Below are positions 31,944 to 39,674 of a stretch of 64,000 bases of DNA, one piece after another. Both the position numbers and the translations under genes were made by a program. The notes under the pieces were generated by a model. It searched no databases. It had not been told where the DNA came from and saw only the letters and a program-made list of their open reading frames with translations. Numbering within the stretch: the first letter of the stretch is position 1; the number at the start of each line of letters is the position of its first letter. The stretch is from Arthrobacter sp. MYb23 (lineage in GTDB: Bacteria; Actinomycetota; Actinomycetes; Actinomycetales; Micrococcaceae), in assembly GCF_002979775.1 (NCBI RefSeq), contig NZ_PCPR01000001.1, positions 452,995-516,994 of the forward strand, read 5' to 3'.

Positions 31944-31982
31944 GAAGGCCGCGGTTGAATCCTCCGGGATCCCGCGGCCTTC
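31944..31982 (+). terminator. Hairpin downstream of the Pro/Gln-rich membrane protein
   Basis: A perfect 11-bp stem GAAGGCCGCGG with its complement and a 17-nt loop, 49 bp after the stop codon. There is little U-tract (UCAUC), so termination is likely but not certain. Confidence 0.55.
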
Positions 31983-32156
31983 ATCATGAACGCGTAAGCC
32001 GACATGATGATTTTTCGGGTCAGCTTGAAATACCTGCGTGTGATCGCCTGCAGCGTCGGACCCGGGAGGTACGGTGGTAGCAGAACCACGCTGGGGGCAG
32101 GGTCATTTTGCTGATCCCGGCGGCCGCACAAGCAGTCGAACAAGCAAAGGAATGCC

Positions 32157-32948
32157 ATGAGCAACCCTCCGTACCCGCCGGCCAACCCGGGCGAGAACAA
32201 CCAGCCCGAAACCAAGGGCTCCCAGCCTTCTGCACCGCAGCCCCCGGCACCCCAGTACGGACAGCCCGGTGCGCCCCAGTACGGACAGCAGTCTCCCGGT
32301 CAGCCCGCAGCTCCGCAGTACGGCCAGATGTCCCCTGAAGGTCAGCCTCCCGCAGCTCCGCAGTATGGCCAGCAATCCCCCGCTGCTCCCCAGTACGGTC
32401 AGCAGACCCCCTCTGCTCCCCAGTACGGCCAGCCTCCCGCGGCCCCGCAGTACGGCCAAGACACCAACTGGCCGAGCCAACAGCCCGGACCCACCACCGT
32501 GCCGCAAATGGTCAACATTGCTTTCTGGCTGATTGTTGGCGCCGCGGCCATCTGGCTCATCTCCATCATCATTTCCATCGCAGCCATCAACGACCCCGCA
32601 ACGCGGGCCATGTTTGAGGACCAGATGGCAGCCAGCGGTGCAGGTGACATGAGGTTCGAGGACCTTCAAGGTGTCTTTGTGGGCATCATGGTAGCTGTCG
32701 GAATCATCGGGGCCGGGCTCTACGCCCTGGTTGCCCTTAATGTGCGCAAGGGCCGCAACTGGGCACGAATCCTTGGAACAGTGCTGGCCGCAATCTCCAT
32801 CTTCATGCTGGTGCCGCTGAGCCTCGCCACGCTTGCCGCGCTCCTGGGAATTGCCGGAATCGTCCTGCTGTACCTGCCGGCGTCGGCTCCTTACTTCCGT
32901 AAGGCGCAGCCCTTCGGCAACACGTACCAGAACCCCTACGGCCGCTAA
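32157..32948 (+). CDS. Membrane protein with APQYGQ repeats
   Basis: A 263-residue protein. Residues about 25-105 contain eight copies of a (A/S)PQYGQ hexapeptide with short spacers, a disordered cytosolic arm. The remainder has four hydrophobic helices (VNIAFWLIVGAAAIWLISII; GIMVAVGIIGAGLYALVALN; ILGTVLAAISIFMLVPLSLA; GIAGIVLLYLP), and a WARILG element similar to the preceding gene. Function is unknown. Confidence 0.68.
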   Translation: MSNPPYPPANPGENNQPETKGSQPSAPQPPAPQYGQPGAPQYGQQSPGQPAAPQYGQMSPEGQPPAAPQYGQQSPAAPQYGQQTPSAPQYGQPPAAPQYGQDTNWPSQQPGPTTVPQMVNIAFWLIVGAAAIWLISIIISIAAINDPATRAMFEDQMAASGAGDMRFEDLQGVFVGIMVAVGIIGAGLYALVALNVRKGRNWARILGTVLAAISIFMLVPLSLATLAALLGIAGIVLLYLPASAPYFRKAQPFGNTYQNPYGR

Positions 32949-32996
32949 ACACGCAGGGATTCCCAACACACCACGCGGGCGCGGACCCGGCGAAGG

Positions 32997-33725
32997 CTAA
33001 ACGGCCTGACCCGGTGTCTGCGCCCGTTGTGCGTGGTAGGCGAGGATCTGGAGCTCGGTTGCCATGTCCACCTTGCGGAGGTTGACGTGCGGGGGGACCT
33101 GCAGCAGCACCGGGGCGAAGCTGAGTACGCTCCGGATCCCGGCGGCAATGACGCGGTCACACACAGCTTGGGCCACGGTGGCCGGCAGTGCCAGAACCAC
33201 CATGTTGGTGTGGGTCCGTTCCAGCACCCGTTCCAGTTCAGCGGAGTCACTGACCCGCAACCAGCCCACCTCGTTGCCGATCACCATGGGGTCTGCGTCG
33301 AAGATGGCTACGACGTCGAAGCCGCGGGACTCGAAGCCGCCGTACCGGGCAAGGGCTTTGCCGAGGTTACCGGCGCCGACGATCGCGACCTTCCAGTCGT
33401 GGGTCAAGCCGAGGGCCGCCGCGATGTGGCGGCTCAAATACTGGACTTCGTAACCGACGCCGCGGGTCCCGTAGGAGCCGACGTAGGAGAGGTCTTTGCG
33501 GAGCGTGGATGAACTGACGCCCGAGGCTTCCGCCAAGGCTTCAGAGGAAACCCGTTCAACGCCTTCGGCCAACAGAGAGTTCAGTGCGCGCAAATAGAGA
33601 GTCATCCGGGCCACAGCCGCGGGCGGGATCTGCTTTGTGGCAGGTTCGTTGTCCCCGGTTGTTGCTTCCGGGGACGGTTCCAGCGCAGTCACGGTACTCT
33701 CCATTGCGTCGCTTTGTTGTTCCAC
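32997..33725 (-). CDS. rex: Redox-sensing transcriptional repressor Rex
   Basis: A 242-residue repressor that senses the NADH/NAD ratio. The N-terminal winged helix reads PAAVARMTLYLRALNSLLAE, then SSSTLRKDLSYVGSYGTRGVGY, which is diagnostic for Rex. The Rossmann domain starts VAIVGAGNLGKALARYGGF and continues FDADPMVIGNEVG. The GTG at 33725 is preferred because GAGGG lies seven bases upstream; an ATG at 33704 is the alternative. The glutaredoxin-like gene lies 55 bp upstream on the same strand. Confidence 0.93.
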   Translation of the reverse strand: MEQQSDAMESTVTALEPSPEATTGDNEPATKQIPPAAVARMTLYLRALNSLLAEGVERVSSEALAEASGVSSSTLRKDLSYVGSYGTRGVGYEVQYLSRHIAAALGLTHDWKVAIVGAGNLGKALARYGGFESRGFDVVAIFDADPMVIGNEVGWLRVSDSAELERVLERTHTNMVVLALPATVAQAVCDRVIAAGIRSVLSFAPVLLQVPPHVNLRKVDMATELQILAYHAQRAQTPGQAV

Positions 33726-33780
33726 TCTATGACCCTCGGCCGGACTCAACAAAAGCCATTACTTGCGGGTAGTTCCACCC

Positions 33781-34035
33781 TCAGCCCTCCATGACTTTCT
33801 TCAAGGTCCGGGTGAGCCGCTCTTCGTCGATCTTCCAGAAATCGCGCTGGATGCCGTCCACCAGCACCACTGGAATCTCCTCTGCGAACCGCTCCTGCAG
33901 TTGGGGGTCGCCGTCGATCCTCTGCTCGGTCCACTGCACGCCAAGACTTTTTGTGACGCGCTCGACGGCGGCACGCGCCTCCGTGCAGAGGTGGCAGTCA
34001 GCTTTGGTGAGAAGAACGACGTCGGGAATAGCCAT
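33781..34035 (-). CDS. Glutaredoxin-like protein
   Basis: An 84-residue thioredoxin-fold protein with the active site LLTKADCHLCTEARAAV (CHLC) and the cis-Pro strand EEIPVVLVDGIQRDFW. It belongs to the DUF836/glutaredoxin group. It is probably co-transcribed with rex. Confidence 0.87.
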   Translation of the reverse strand: MAIPDVVLLTKADCHLCTEARAAVERVTKSLGVQWTEQRIDGDPQLQERFAEEIPVVLVDGIQRDFWKIDEERLTRTLKKVMEG

Positions 34036-34136
34036 GTTTCAAAGGTACCGGCCCAACACTGACTCACATCCCATGCCCCGGGTGACACCGTCGTACGTCT
34101 TCAACGCCGGCCCCGGTGATTGACTAGACTCAAGGC

Positions 34137-35000
34137 ATGCCCGAGGAGAAGAACGCCGCCGTGGTCGCAGATGCCTTGGTGCAGCAGGACGCCGCACAGA
34201 GGGAGGCGGCCAAGAAGGACATCGCCCGGAAGTATGCTGGCGAGGCCGCTTTCTTCGACGTCGACAATACGTTGATGAAGGGTGCAAGTCTCTTCCACGT
34301 GGCTCGCAAAATGTATGAGCGCAAAGCGTTCACGCTTTCCCAGGCCGCTGGATTCGCCTGGAAGCAGTTCAAGTTCGTCATGCGGGGCGAGAACATGGAA
34401 GACGTCCATTCGGTACGCGACTCCGCCCTGACTCTTGCTGCGGGTATCACCGTGGAAGACATCAAAGCCTTGGGCGAAGAGGTCTATGACGAAATGATCG
34501 AGTCACGGATCTGGCCGGGAACCAAGGCGCTGGCAGAACAACACCTTCGGGTTGGCAGGAAAGTGTGGCTCGTGACGGCCACACCCATCGAAGTGGCCAC
34601 TGTCATTTCCACCCGGCTCGGCCTGACCGGCGCCCTGGGGACAGTGGGCGAGGTAGACGACGGCGTGTACACGGGAAAGCTTGTGGGCGACATCCTGCAC
34701 GGACCCGCCAAGGCAATCGCGGTCCAACTCGTGGCAGACCGCGAGGGGCTGGATCTGGACCACTGCTGGGCCTACAGCGACTCCGCCAACGACATCCCTC
34801 TGCTCACTATGGTGGGGCATCCTGTGGTCATCAACCCGGACGCAAAGCTGCGCCGCCATGCCCGCGAAAATAACTGGCCCGTCTACGATTTCCGTTCCGG
34901 ACGCCGCGCCGCAACACTCGGGCTCAAAGCCGCGACCGTCGGCGGAGCCGTCTACGGCCTGTGGCGCGGATTCTCAAAGTTCCGCGGCCCGCGCCTCTAA
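34137..35000 (+). CDS. HAD-IB family hydrolase (SerB-like phosphatase)
   Basis: A 287-residue HAD phosphatase. Motif I is AAFFDVDNTLMKG (DxDxT), motif II is VWLVTATP, and motifs III and IV are GPAKAIAVQ and AYSDSANDIPLL. The C-terminal part has a basic helix and ends FSKFRGPRL. The substrate may be phosphoserine or a phospholipid. It is divergent from the glutaredoxin/rex operon. Confidence 0.87.
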   Translation: MPEEKNAAVVADALVQQDAAQREAAKKDIARKYAGEAAFFDVDNTLMKGASLFHVARKMYERKAFTLSQAAGFAWKQFKFVMRGENMEDVHSVRDSALTLAAGITVEDIKALGEEVYDEMIESRIWPGTKALAEQHLRVGRKVWLVTATPIEVATVISTRLGLTGALGTVGEVDDGVYTGKLVGDILHGPAKAIAVQLVADREGLDLDHCWAYSDSANDIPLLTMVGHPVVINPDAKLRRHARENNWPVYDFRSGRRAATLGLKAATVGGAVYGLWRGFSKFRGPRL

Positions 35001-35022
35001 CGCTCTCTCACATTCCACCCCC

Positions 35023-35150
35023 TTCAACCCAACCCTCACTCACCCCCCGCGTGCTTGAACCCAACCCTCGCTCGCCCCCCGCGCGCTTGAACCCAACCCT
35101 CACTCACTCCCCACGCGCTTGAAACCAACCCTCACTCACCCCTCAACGGC
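35023..35150. repeat. Tandem array of four 32-bp repeats (left of the DUF559-like gene)
   Basis: Four units start at 35023, 35055, 35087 and 35119, exactly 32 bp apart, each beginning TTSAA and containing CCAACCCTC(A/G)CTC. There are no unique spacers, so it is not CRISPR. The right-hand array at 36161 is the same repeat in reverse complement. Confidence 0.85.
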
Positions 35151-35212
35151 TTCGTCTCCAGACCTGTGGATAACTTCTGCGCCTCAGCTCAATTGTGGGC
35201 AAGAATGCCGGT

Positions 35213-36175
35213 ATGCAACTGCCGATTCCCGTCCCCGCTCAGCTCGCATCCGCTCCATTTACCCTCAAGGAGGCCAGGGCCGCCGGCCTTGCTCGTCCGC
35301 AACTCTGGAACCGCGTCGGCATTGAAAGTGTCAGCCAGGGCATTTACCGGCCGGTAGATTGGGAATTCGACCTTGAGGCAGCTGCCCGATCGCTGTCAGC
35401 TGCTACCACTGGCGCTTGGATCTCCCACGTCACCGCCGCCAAACTCCATGGATTCCCGCTTCCTCCGTGGCTATCTGACTCAAATGAGCTGCACCTGAGT
35501 AAGCCGAGGAATCTGCCGTCAGTGCGCCGAAATGGAGTTACCGGGCACACTCTTGTGGTCTCGAACGGCGAAATCGAGTTGGTTCGAGGCACCTGGATCA
35601 GCACTCGCTCAAGGACCTGGTTGGATTTGGCGCGCGTGCTGCCGCTAAAGGAGTTGGTGTGCATCGGTGACGCACTCATTCGCGTACCGAGGCCCGACTT
35701 TGAAGAGCGGGCAACACCGTTCACAACACTCGATGCACTTCGCGCCATGGTGGACCGGCACAAGAATCTGCAAGGGGTCGTCCGAGCCAGGGAGGCTCTT
35801 GACCTTATGCAGATCGGGGCCGATTCAGTGCCCGAGTCGATGCTGCGCCTCGCGATGCTCGATGCTGGGCTTCCCGAGCCAGAACTGCAGGTGCGGCTCT
35901 ATCCCAGCGACCCGTTCTCACCGTCCGCGGACCTTGGGTACCGGAAGCGGCGGGTCGCCATCCAGTACGACGGCGGCCATCACCTTGAGGAGGAACAGAT
36001 GCTTAGCGATCGGCGCAGGGATAAGGCGTTCAAAGCTGCGGGCTGGACAGTCCTGGTTTTCGACAAGGCAGACTTGGCTGACGATTTTGGTGCAGCAGTT
36101 CGCCAGATCAAGAGAGTTCTAAGGGGCGCTTGGGTCGATCCCGCCGTCGAGTCAGGTTTTGCACGCGGGACGTGA
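35213..36175 (+). CDS. DUF559-like PD-(D/E)XK nuclease-fold protein with AbiEi-like N-terminus
   Basis: A 320-residue protein. The N-terminus (AQLASAPFTLKEARAAGL, then LWNRVGIESVSQGIYRP) is like the winged-helix region of AbiEi-type proteins. The C-terminus has a Vsr-like nuclease core: PESMLRLAMLDAGLP, SADLGYRKRRVAIQYDGGHH, then DKAFKAAGWTVLVFDKADL. The Glu, Asp and Gln of the core are present. This protein type is very common in actinobacteria; its target is unknown. An in-frame GTG at 35195 is an alternative start. The gene sits between inverted arrays of 32-bp repeats and its stop codon is inside the right array. Confidence 0.75.
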   Translation: MQLPIPVPAQLASAPFTLKEARAAGLARPQLWNRVGIESVSQGIYRPVDWEFDLEAAARSLSAATTGAWISHVTAAKLHGFPLPPWLSDSNELHLSKPRNLPSVRRNGVTGHTLVVSNGEIELVRGTWISTRSRTWLDLARVLPLKELVCIGDALIRVPRPDFEERATPFTTLDALRAMVDRHKNLQGVVRAREALDLMQIGADSVPESMLRLAMLDAGLPEPELQVRLYPSDPFSPSADLGYRKRRVAIQYDGGHHLEEEQMLSDRRRDKAFKAAGWTVLVFDKADLADDFGAAVRQIKRVLRGAWVDPAVESGFARGT

Positions 36176-36256
36176 GCGAGCGTCCAGCCCAAACACGCGG
36201 GAGGTGAGCGAGCGTCCACACCAAGCACGCGGGACGTGAGCGAGCGTTGAGGACGC
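36161..36256. repeat. Tandem array of three 32-bp repeats (right of the DUF559-like gene)
   Basis: Units start at 36161, 36193 and 36225, each reading CACGCGGGA(C/G)GTGAGCGAGCG in the core. The reverse complement aligns with the left-array units over the full 32 bp. The first unit overlaps the end of the coding region. Confidence 0.85.
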
Positions 36257-36290
36257 AAAAATGCCCGCCGCCTCGAAAGGCAGCGGGCAT
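36256..36290 (-). terminator. Rho-independent terminator of the bS22 gene
   Basis: On the minus strand a hairpin of 13-base arms with a short mismatch (ATGCCCGCTGCCT/AGGCGGCGGGCAT) is followed by UUUUU. It lies 20 bp after the bS22 stop. Confidence 0.85.
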
Positions 36291-36310
36291 TCACGCTTGA
36301 TGAAGTATCT

Positions 36311-36409
36311 CTACTTCTTATTGCGGCGCTGGTGGCGAGTCTTGCGAAGCAGCTTGCGGTGCTTCTTCTTGGCCATACGCTTGCGGCGCTTCTTAATAAC
36401 TGAACCCAC
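36311..36409 (-). CDS. Ribosomal protein bS22 (AURKAIP1/COX24-domain, 32 aa)
   Basis: A 32-residue, extremely basic peptide that starts MGSVIKKRRKRMAKKKHRKL and ends in RNKK, with about 20 Lys/Arg. It matches the actinobacterial small-subunit protein bS22 seen in mycobacterial ribosomes. It starts at GTG with AAGGAAC upstream and has its own terminator. The HTH gene next to it is the same neighbour as in mycobacteria. Confidence 0.9.
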   Translation of the reverse strand: MGSVIKKRRKRMAKKKHRKLLRKTRHQRRNKK

Positions 36410-36573
36410 GAAAGTTCCTTACAAACTAGAAGTTCCTGTCTGTTGGAACCGATCCGCGGAAGCAGACAGTACAACTGACAGATTCTTACATTGACGTAAA
36501 ACGTTCCTTAACAGAGTACCGCTTCAAAGGGGCACCCCATGACCACGGTCCGAAGGCCGGACCCCGGCAGGCC

Positions 36574-36786
36574 TCAGGCGGTCTCGGATTGTCCGTCCAC
36601 CACAGCACCTTTGAGGTACTGGGCAACAGCCTCTTCAGGGACCCGGAAGGAACGGCCGAACCTCACGGCGGGCATTTCCCCTGAGTGGACCAGGCGATAC
36701 ACGGTCATTTTGGAAACACGCAGGACGTCGGCCACTTCGGCCACCGTCATGAAACGCGCATTCGAGAAGTTAGTCTCCGCGGACAT
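36574..36786 (-). CDS. Helix-turn-helix (excisionase/BldC-like) DNA-binding protein
   Basis: A 70-residue protein consisting of one MerR-type helix-turn-helix: FMTVAEVADVLRVSKMTVYR, LVHSGEMPAVRFGRSFRVPE, EAVAQYLKG. Such solitary excisionase-family proteins are conserved beside the bS22 gene in actinobacteria, and the context is not phage-like. It is a likely housekeeping regulator; its targets are unknown. Confidence 0.85.
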   Translation of the reverse strand: MSAETNFSNARFMTVAEVADVLRVSKMTVYRLVHSGEMPAVRFGRSFRVPEEAVAQYLKGAVVDGQSETA

Positions 36787-36930
36787 TTCCCATATTCCTT
36801 TGCTCTCAGACAGTAGGACACCCCCAGTGGAACGGTGTGCCGATGCTGAGCCATCAAACAACCATGTGCTAGATACTCTAGAGGCTGATGGGGCCAATGT
36901 GAAAGAGCCCGGCGCCTGGTTCTGTCCAAT

Positions 36931-36988
36931 ACGGGGGTTCCCTGCTGGCAGTGCCGTGCGCACGGCATGTTCGGCAGGGAACCCCCGT
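36931..36988. terminator. Two-level palindrome between the HTH gene and the DAHP synthase gene
   Basis: Perfect 15-bp outer arms ACGGGGGTTCCCTGC and complement enclose a perfect 16-bp palindrome TGCCGTGCGCACGGCA (36952-36967). It lies 40 bp beyond the DAHP synthase stop codon. Without a U-tract it is a probable rather than a typical terminator. Confidence 0.6.
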
Positions 36989-37027
36989 GCCGGGCCACGT
37001 ACCGGGCCCCGGCCCACCGATTCGGGC

Positions 37028-38167
37028 CTAAGCCGCAACCACTGTCCGGCGTTTCCGTGCCGACGCCGCGAGCTGCTCCAACACGGAGGCCGTGACGTCC
37101 CACTCCATGCAAGCATCGGTGACGCTCTGCCCGTAGACGAGCTCCCGCTCCCCCGCAAGCTGCTTAGCCACATCCAGGTTCTGCGCGCCTCCCACGAGGA
37201 AGCTCTCCAGCATGACGCCGGCGATCGGCGAGGTCTCCCCTGCTTCGAGCTGAGCACCGATTTCCAAGGCAACCTCAGCCTGGCGGTGGTGGCTCTTGCC
37301 GCTGTTGGCGTGGCTGGCGTCCACGATCAGGCGCGGGTTCAATCCCTTGGCGGAGAGCTTGGCGGAGGCCGCGGCAACATCGTCGGCAGAGTAGTTGGGA
37401 CCCTTGCGTCCGCCGCGGAGGATCACGTGTGTGTCAGGGTTTCCTGAGGTCGCAACGAGAGCTGCGCGGCCGTCGTCGTCGATTCCCAGGAAGGCCTGCT
37501 CAGCAGCAGAGGCGCCGCAAGCGTCGATGGCCACCTGGAGGTCGCCGTCGGTGCCGTTCTTGAAGCCGATGGGCATGGACAGCCCGGAGGCGAGCTGGCG
37601 GTGGATCTGGCTTTCGGTGGTGCGGGCGCCAATGGCACCCCAGGAGACGAGGTCCGCCATGTACTGCGGGCTGATGGGCTCCAGGAACTCGGTGGCTGTG
37701 GGCAGGCCCAACGCTGTGACCTGCTTCAGGAAACCGCGGGCGGCGCGGAGGCCTGCGGCGATGTCGTGGCTGCCGTCCAAGTGGGGATCGTTGATGAGCC
37801 CCTTCCAGCCAACAGTGGTGCGGGGCTTCTCGAAGTAGGTCCGCATGACGATCAGCAGGTCTTCTTTGTGCTTCTCGGCCTGGCTGACCAAGCGGCGGGC
37901 GTATTCGAGGCCGGCCTTGGGATCGTGAATGGAGCACGGGCCAACGATCACCAGGAGGCGGTCGTCCACGCCGTCCATGATGGCGCGGACCTGGTCACGG
38001 CCACGGTCGACGACGGCAGCTGAGCGGCCGTCCAACGGCAGCTCCGCGATGAGGTCCTGCGGGGCCGGAAGCGGCTCGAAGCGGGCCACCCGCAGGTTGG
38101 AGGTGGCGGGCTGAGTCGCGTCAGGGGCGTCGAGCGATTCGGTGGATGCTGCGGCGATGCTGGTCAT
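37028..38167 (-). CDS. aroG: 3-deoxy-7-phosphoheptulonate synthase (class I DAHP synthase)
   Basis: A 379-residue enzyme that condenses phosphoenolpyruvate and erythrose 4-phosphate in the first shikimate step. It shows VIVGPCSIHDPKAGLEYA, RTYFEKPRTTVGWKGLINDP, GARTTESQIHRQLASGLSMP, VDASHANSGK and AGVMLESFLVGG, all class I (AroF/G/H) motifs with the metal ligands Cys, His, Glu and Asp. The first 25 residues are variable. It is preceded by a 19-codon leader peptide rich in aromatic residues, so attenuation control is likely. Confidence 0.95.
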   Translation of the reverse strand: MTSIAAASTESLDAPDATQPATSNLRVARFEPLPAPQDLIAELPLDGRSAAVVDRGRDQVRAIMDGVDDRLLVIVGPCSIHDPKAGLEYARRLVSQAEKHKEDLLIVMRTYFEKPRTTVGWKGLINDPHLDGSHDIAAGLRAARGFLKQVTALGLPTATEFLEPISPQYMADLVSWGAIGARTTESQIHRQLASGLSMPIGFKNGTDGDLQVAIDACGASAAEQAFLGIDDDGRAALVATSGNPDTHVILRGGRKGPNYSADDVAAASAKLSAKGLNPRLIVDASHANSGKSHHRQAEVALEIGAQLEAGETSPIAGVMLESFLVGGAQNLDVAKQLAGERELVYGQSVTDACMEWDVTASVLEQLAASARKRRTVVAA

Positions 38168-38193
38168 TTCTGGGTCCTGTTCCGGGATGCGGA

Positions 38194-38312
38194 GCGGGCC
38201 CCTTTTCAGAACCCGCCGGATATGGCGAAGGGCAGAGAATAATCTCTGCCCTGTTGGCTCTGAAGGAAAGTTGGATGCGTGTCAGTTAGACGCGGGCCCC
38301 TCCAGAGCCAAC
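38194..38312 (-). promoter_or_regulatory. Candidate attenuator in the DAHP synthase leader
   Basis: GTTGGCTCTG inside the leader peptide gene (38312-38303) pairs perfectly with CAGAGCCAAC (38262-38253). A second hairpin with 8-bp arms GGGCAGAG/CTCTGCCC lies at 38251-38230. A third GC stem, GCGGG/CCCGC, lies at 38216-38194 just before the synthase ribosome-binding site. GGGGCCCGC occurs both in the leader peptide gene and in the third hairpin, allowing alternative pairing. The layout fits a ribosome-position switch. Confidence 0.6.
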
Positions 38313-38341
38313 GAAAAATACGCATACCAACGCTTAGTCAT
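38282..38341 (-). CDS. Leader peptide of the DAHP synthase gene (MTKRWYAYFSLALEGPASN)
   Basis: A 19-codon reading frame with Trp-Tyr-Ala-Tyr-Phe at positions 5-9, all three aromatic end products. A -10-like TATGGT (38353-38348) ends six bases before its ATG and TTGCCC (38377-38372) stands 18 bp further upstream, so translation may begin at the transcript's first base. It lies 114 bp before the synthase start. Ribosome stalling at scarce aromatic tRNAs would switch the downstream hairpins. Confidence 0.7.
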   Translation of the reverse strand: MTKRWYAYFSLALEGPASN

Positions 38342-38387
38342 AGCCACACCATAACCGCGGTTCCTGACCACGGGCAAATCGCGTCCA

Positions 38388-39407
38388 TCAAGATGACAGC
38401 AGTTTGCGCAGGAACTGCAACTGCTTGATCCAGTGGTGCTCCTGCCCGCCTTCGTGGTTGTTGAAGCGGTACACCTCGATGTTCTTTTCCGGCGCCCCGC
38501 CCTGCTCCCGAACGCCGGTTCCGTAATTGTTGAAGCTCGCGAACACTGTTGACGGAGGGCAGATATCGTCCATTTGTGCCGCGGAGAACAGCGCCGGCAC
38601 GGTTGCTGCCCGGCCAAGGTGGACTCCGTCGAAGTAGTTCAGAACTGCCAGCATGGGCCCGTATTTTTCACGGTGGCGGCCCAGGAGTCCTGCGATCTCC
38701 GGGTACGGGCCACGCGGGGTGATGTCGATGGCGCGCGGGAAGTCCTGCAGGAAGGGGACGTCGGGCAGTGCGGCGATGACACCGTCGAGCCTTCCAGCGG
38801 CCAGACCGGCAGCGGCAATGGTGATGCCGCCGCCCTGGCTGACGCCTGTCAGCACCACTCTTGAGGGGTCGACGGCGGGATGGCTCTGTGCCGCTTCCAC
38901 CGCGCGGAAGGCGTCCACGTAGACACGGCGGAAGTAATAGTTGTCCTGGTGGTCGGCGCCCCGGGTCATGAGGCCCGCATAGTTGACGCCGCCGGCCGAT
39001 GGATGTGGATCCGGAGTGTCGCCGGAAACCCCGCCGTAGCCTTGCCCGCGCGTGTCCATGATGAAGTGCGCGCAGCCTGCCTGAGCCCAACGGGTGTTTT
39101 GATTCACCAGACCCCGCCCGCCGGAGTAGCCGATGTACTCCACCACCACGGGAAGATGCTCCCCGGAGCCGAGCTGCGCGGGTAGATGCAGCCATCCCTT
39201 GATGCGGTCTCCCCCGAAGCCGGAGAAGGTGACATCGAAGGTGTTGATCACGCTGAGGTAGTTGTCCACGGGCTCAAACACAGCATTGAGCGGGAGCCCG
39301 CGCGCCTCAACGATGGTGCGGTCCCAGAAGTCATCGAAGTCCACTGGTGCTATTGCTGTGGAGGAGTAGTTGCGGAGCTGGTCAAGGGGAAGGTCAAAGA
39401 GGGGCAT
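38388..39407 (-). CDS. Acetylxylan esterase / cephalosporin-C deacetylase family (AXE1)
   Basis: A 339-residue alpha/beta hydrolase of carbohydrate esterase family 7. The nucleophile elbow is VVLTGVSQGGG, with the RGQGYGG motif (MDTRGQGYGGVSGDT), the acid in SAAQMDDICPPSTVF and the histidine in FNNHEGGQEHHW. CE7 enzymes remove acetyl groups from short xylo-oligosaccharides inside the cell; there is no signal peptide here. Divergent from the first Gfo/Idh-DUF6807 gene across a promoter region with sugar-type operators. Confidence 0.9.
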   Translation of the reverse strand: MPLFDLPLDQLRNYSSTAIAPVDFDDFWDRTIVEARGLPLNAVFEPVDNYLSVINTFDVTFSGFGGDRIKGWLHLPAQLGSGEHLPVVVEYIGYSGGRGLVNQNTRWAQAGCAHFIMDTRGQGYGGVSGDTPDPHPSAGGVNYAGLMTRGADHQDNYYFRRVYVDAFRAVEAAQSHPAVDPSRVVLTGVSQGGGITIAAAGLAAGRLDGVIAALPDVPFLQDFPRAIDITPRGPYPEIAGLLGRHREKYGPMLAVLNYFDGVHLGRAATVPALFSAAQMDDICPPSTVFASFNNYGTGVREQGGAPEKNIEVYRFNNHEGGQEHHWIKQLQFLRKLLSS

Positions 39408-39516
39408 GGTCCATTCCGGTTCAGGTGGGTCTGACTGGCGGGTTCAGAGGGGCCGAGATTACTACGGTCAACCAGAGGACATCCTACGTCATGGCAACCT
39501 CAATCGGCGCTGATCT

Positions 39517-39584
39517 TGAATCGTTACATTTTGGCGGGGATCGGGCTAAACTAAACACAGTTGATCACGGGAAAGCGCTTGCTG
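39517..39584 (+). promoter_or_regulatory. Divergent promoter with two operator-like palindromes
   Basis: TGAATCGTTACA (39517-39528) overlaps a -35-like TTACAT. A -10-like TAAACT (39547-39552) follows at 17 bp. A LacI-type operator GGGAAAGCGCTTGCTG with core AAGCGCTT (39573-39580) lies about +10 to +25. The first motif recurs at 51717 as TGAATCGATACA. Confidence 0.6.
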
Positions 39585-39674
39585 AGGTGTAGCCTAAACC
39601 CGCTCGAACACTTTTGTGAATACCCGGACGACGGCGTCAAGCGCCATCGTTGCCGCGCCAGCTTGAGGAGAGCC

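Noticed and set aside
35023..36256. Regular 32-bp repeats as a CRISPR array
   Set aside because: The units are directly contiguous without unique spacers, are imperfect, and no cas genes are near.
36574..36786. Excisionase-like HTH as a sign of a prophage or integrative element
   Set aside because: No integrase or attachment site is near, and the gene sits in a conserved housekeeping neighbourhood beside bS22.
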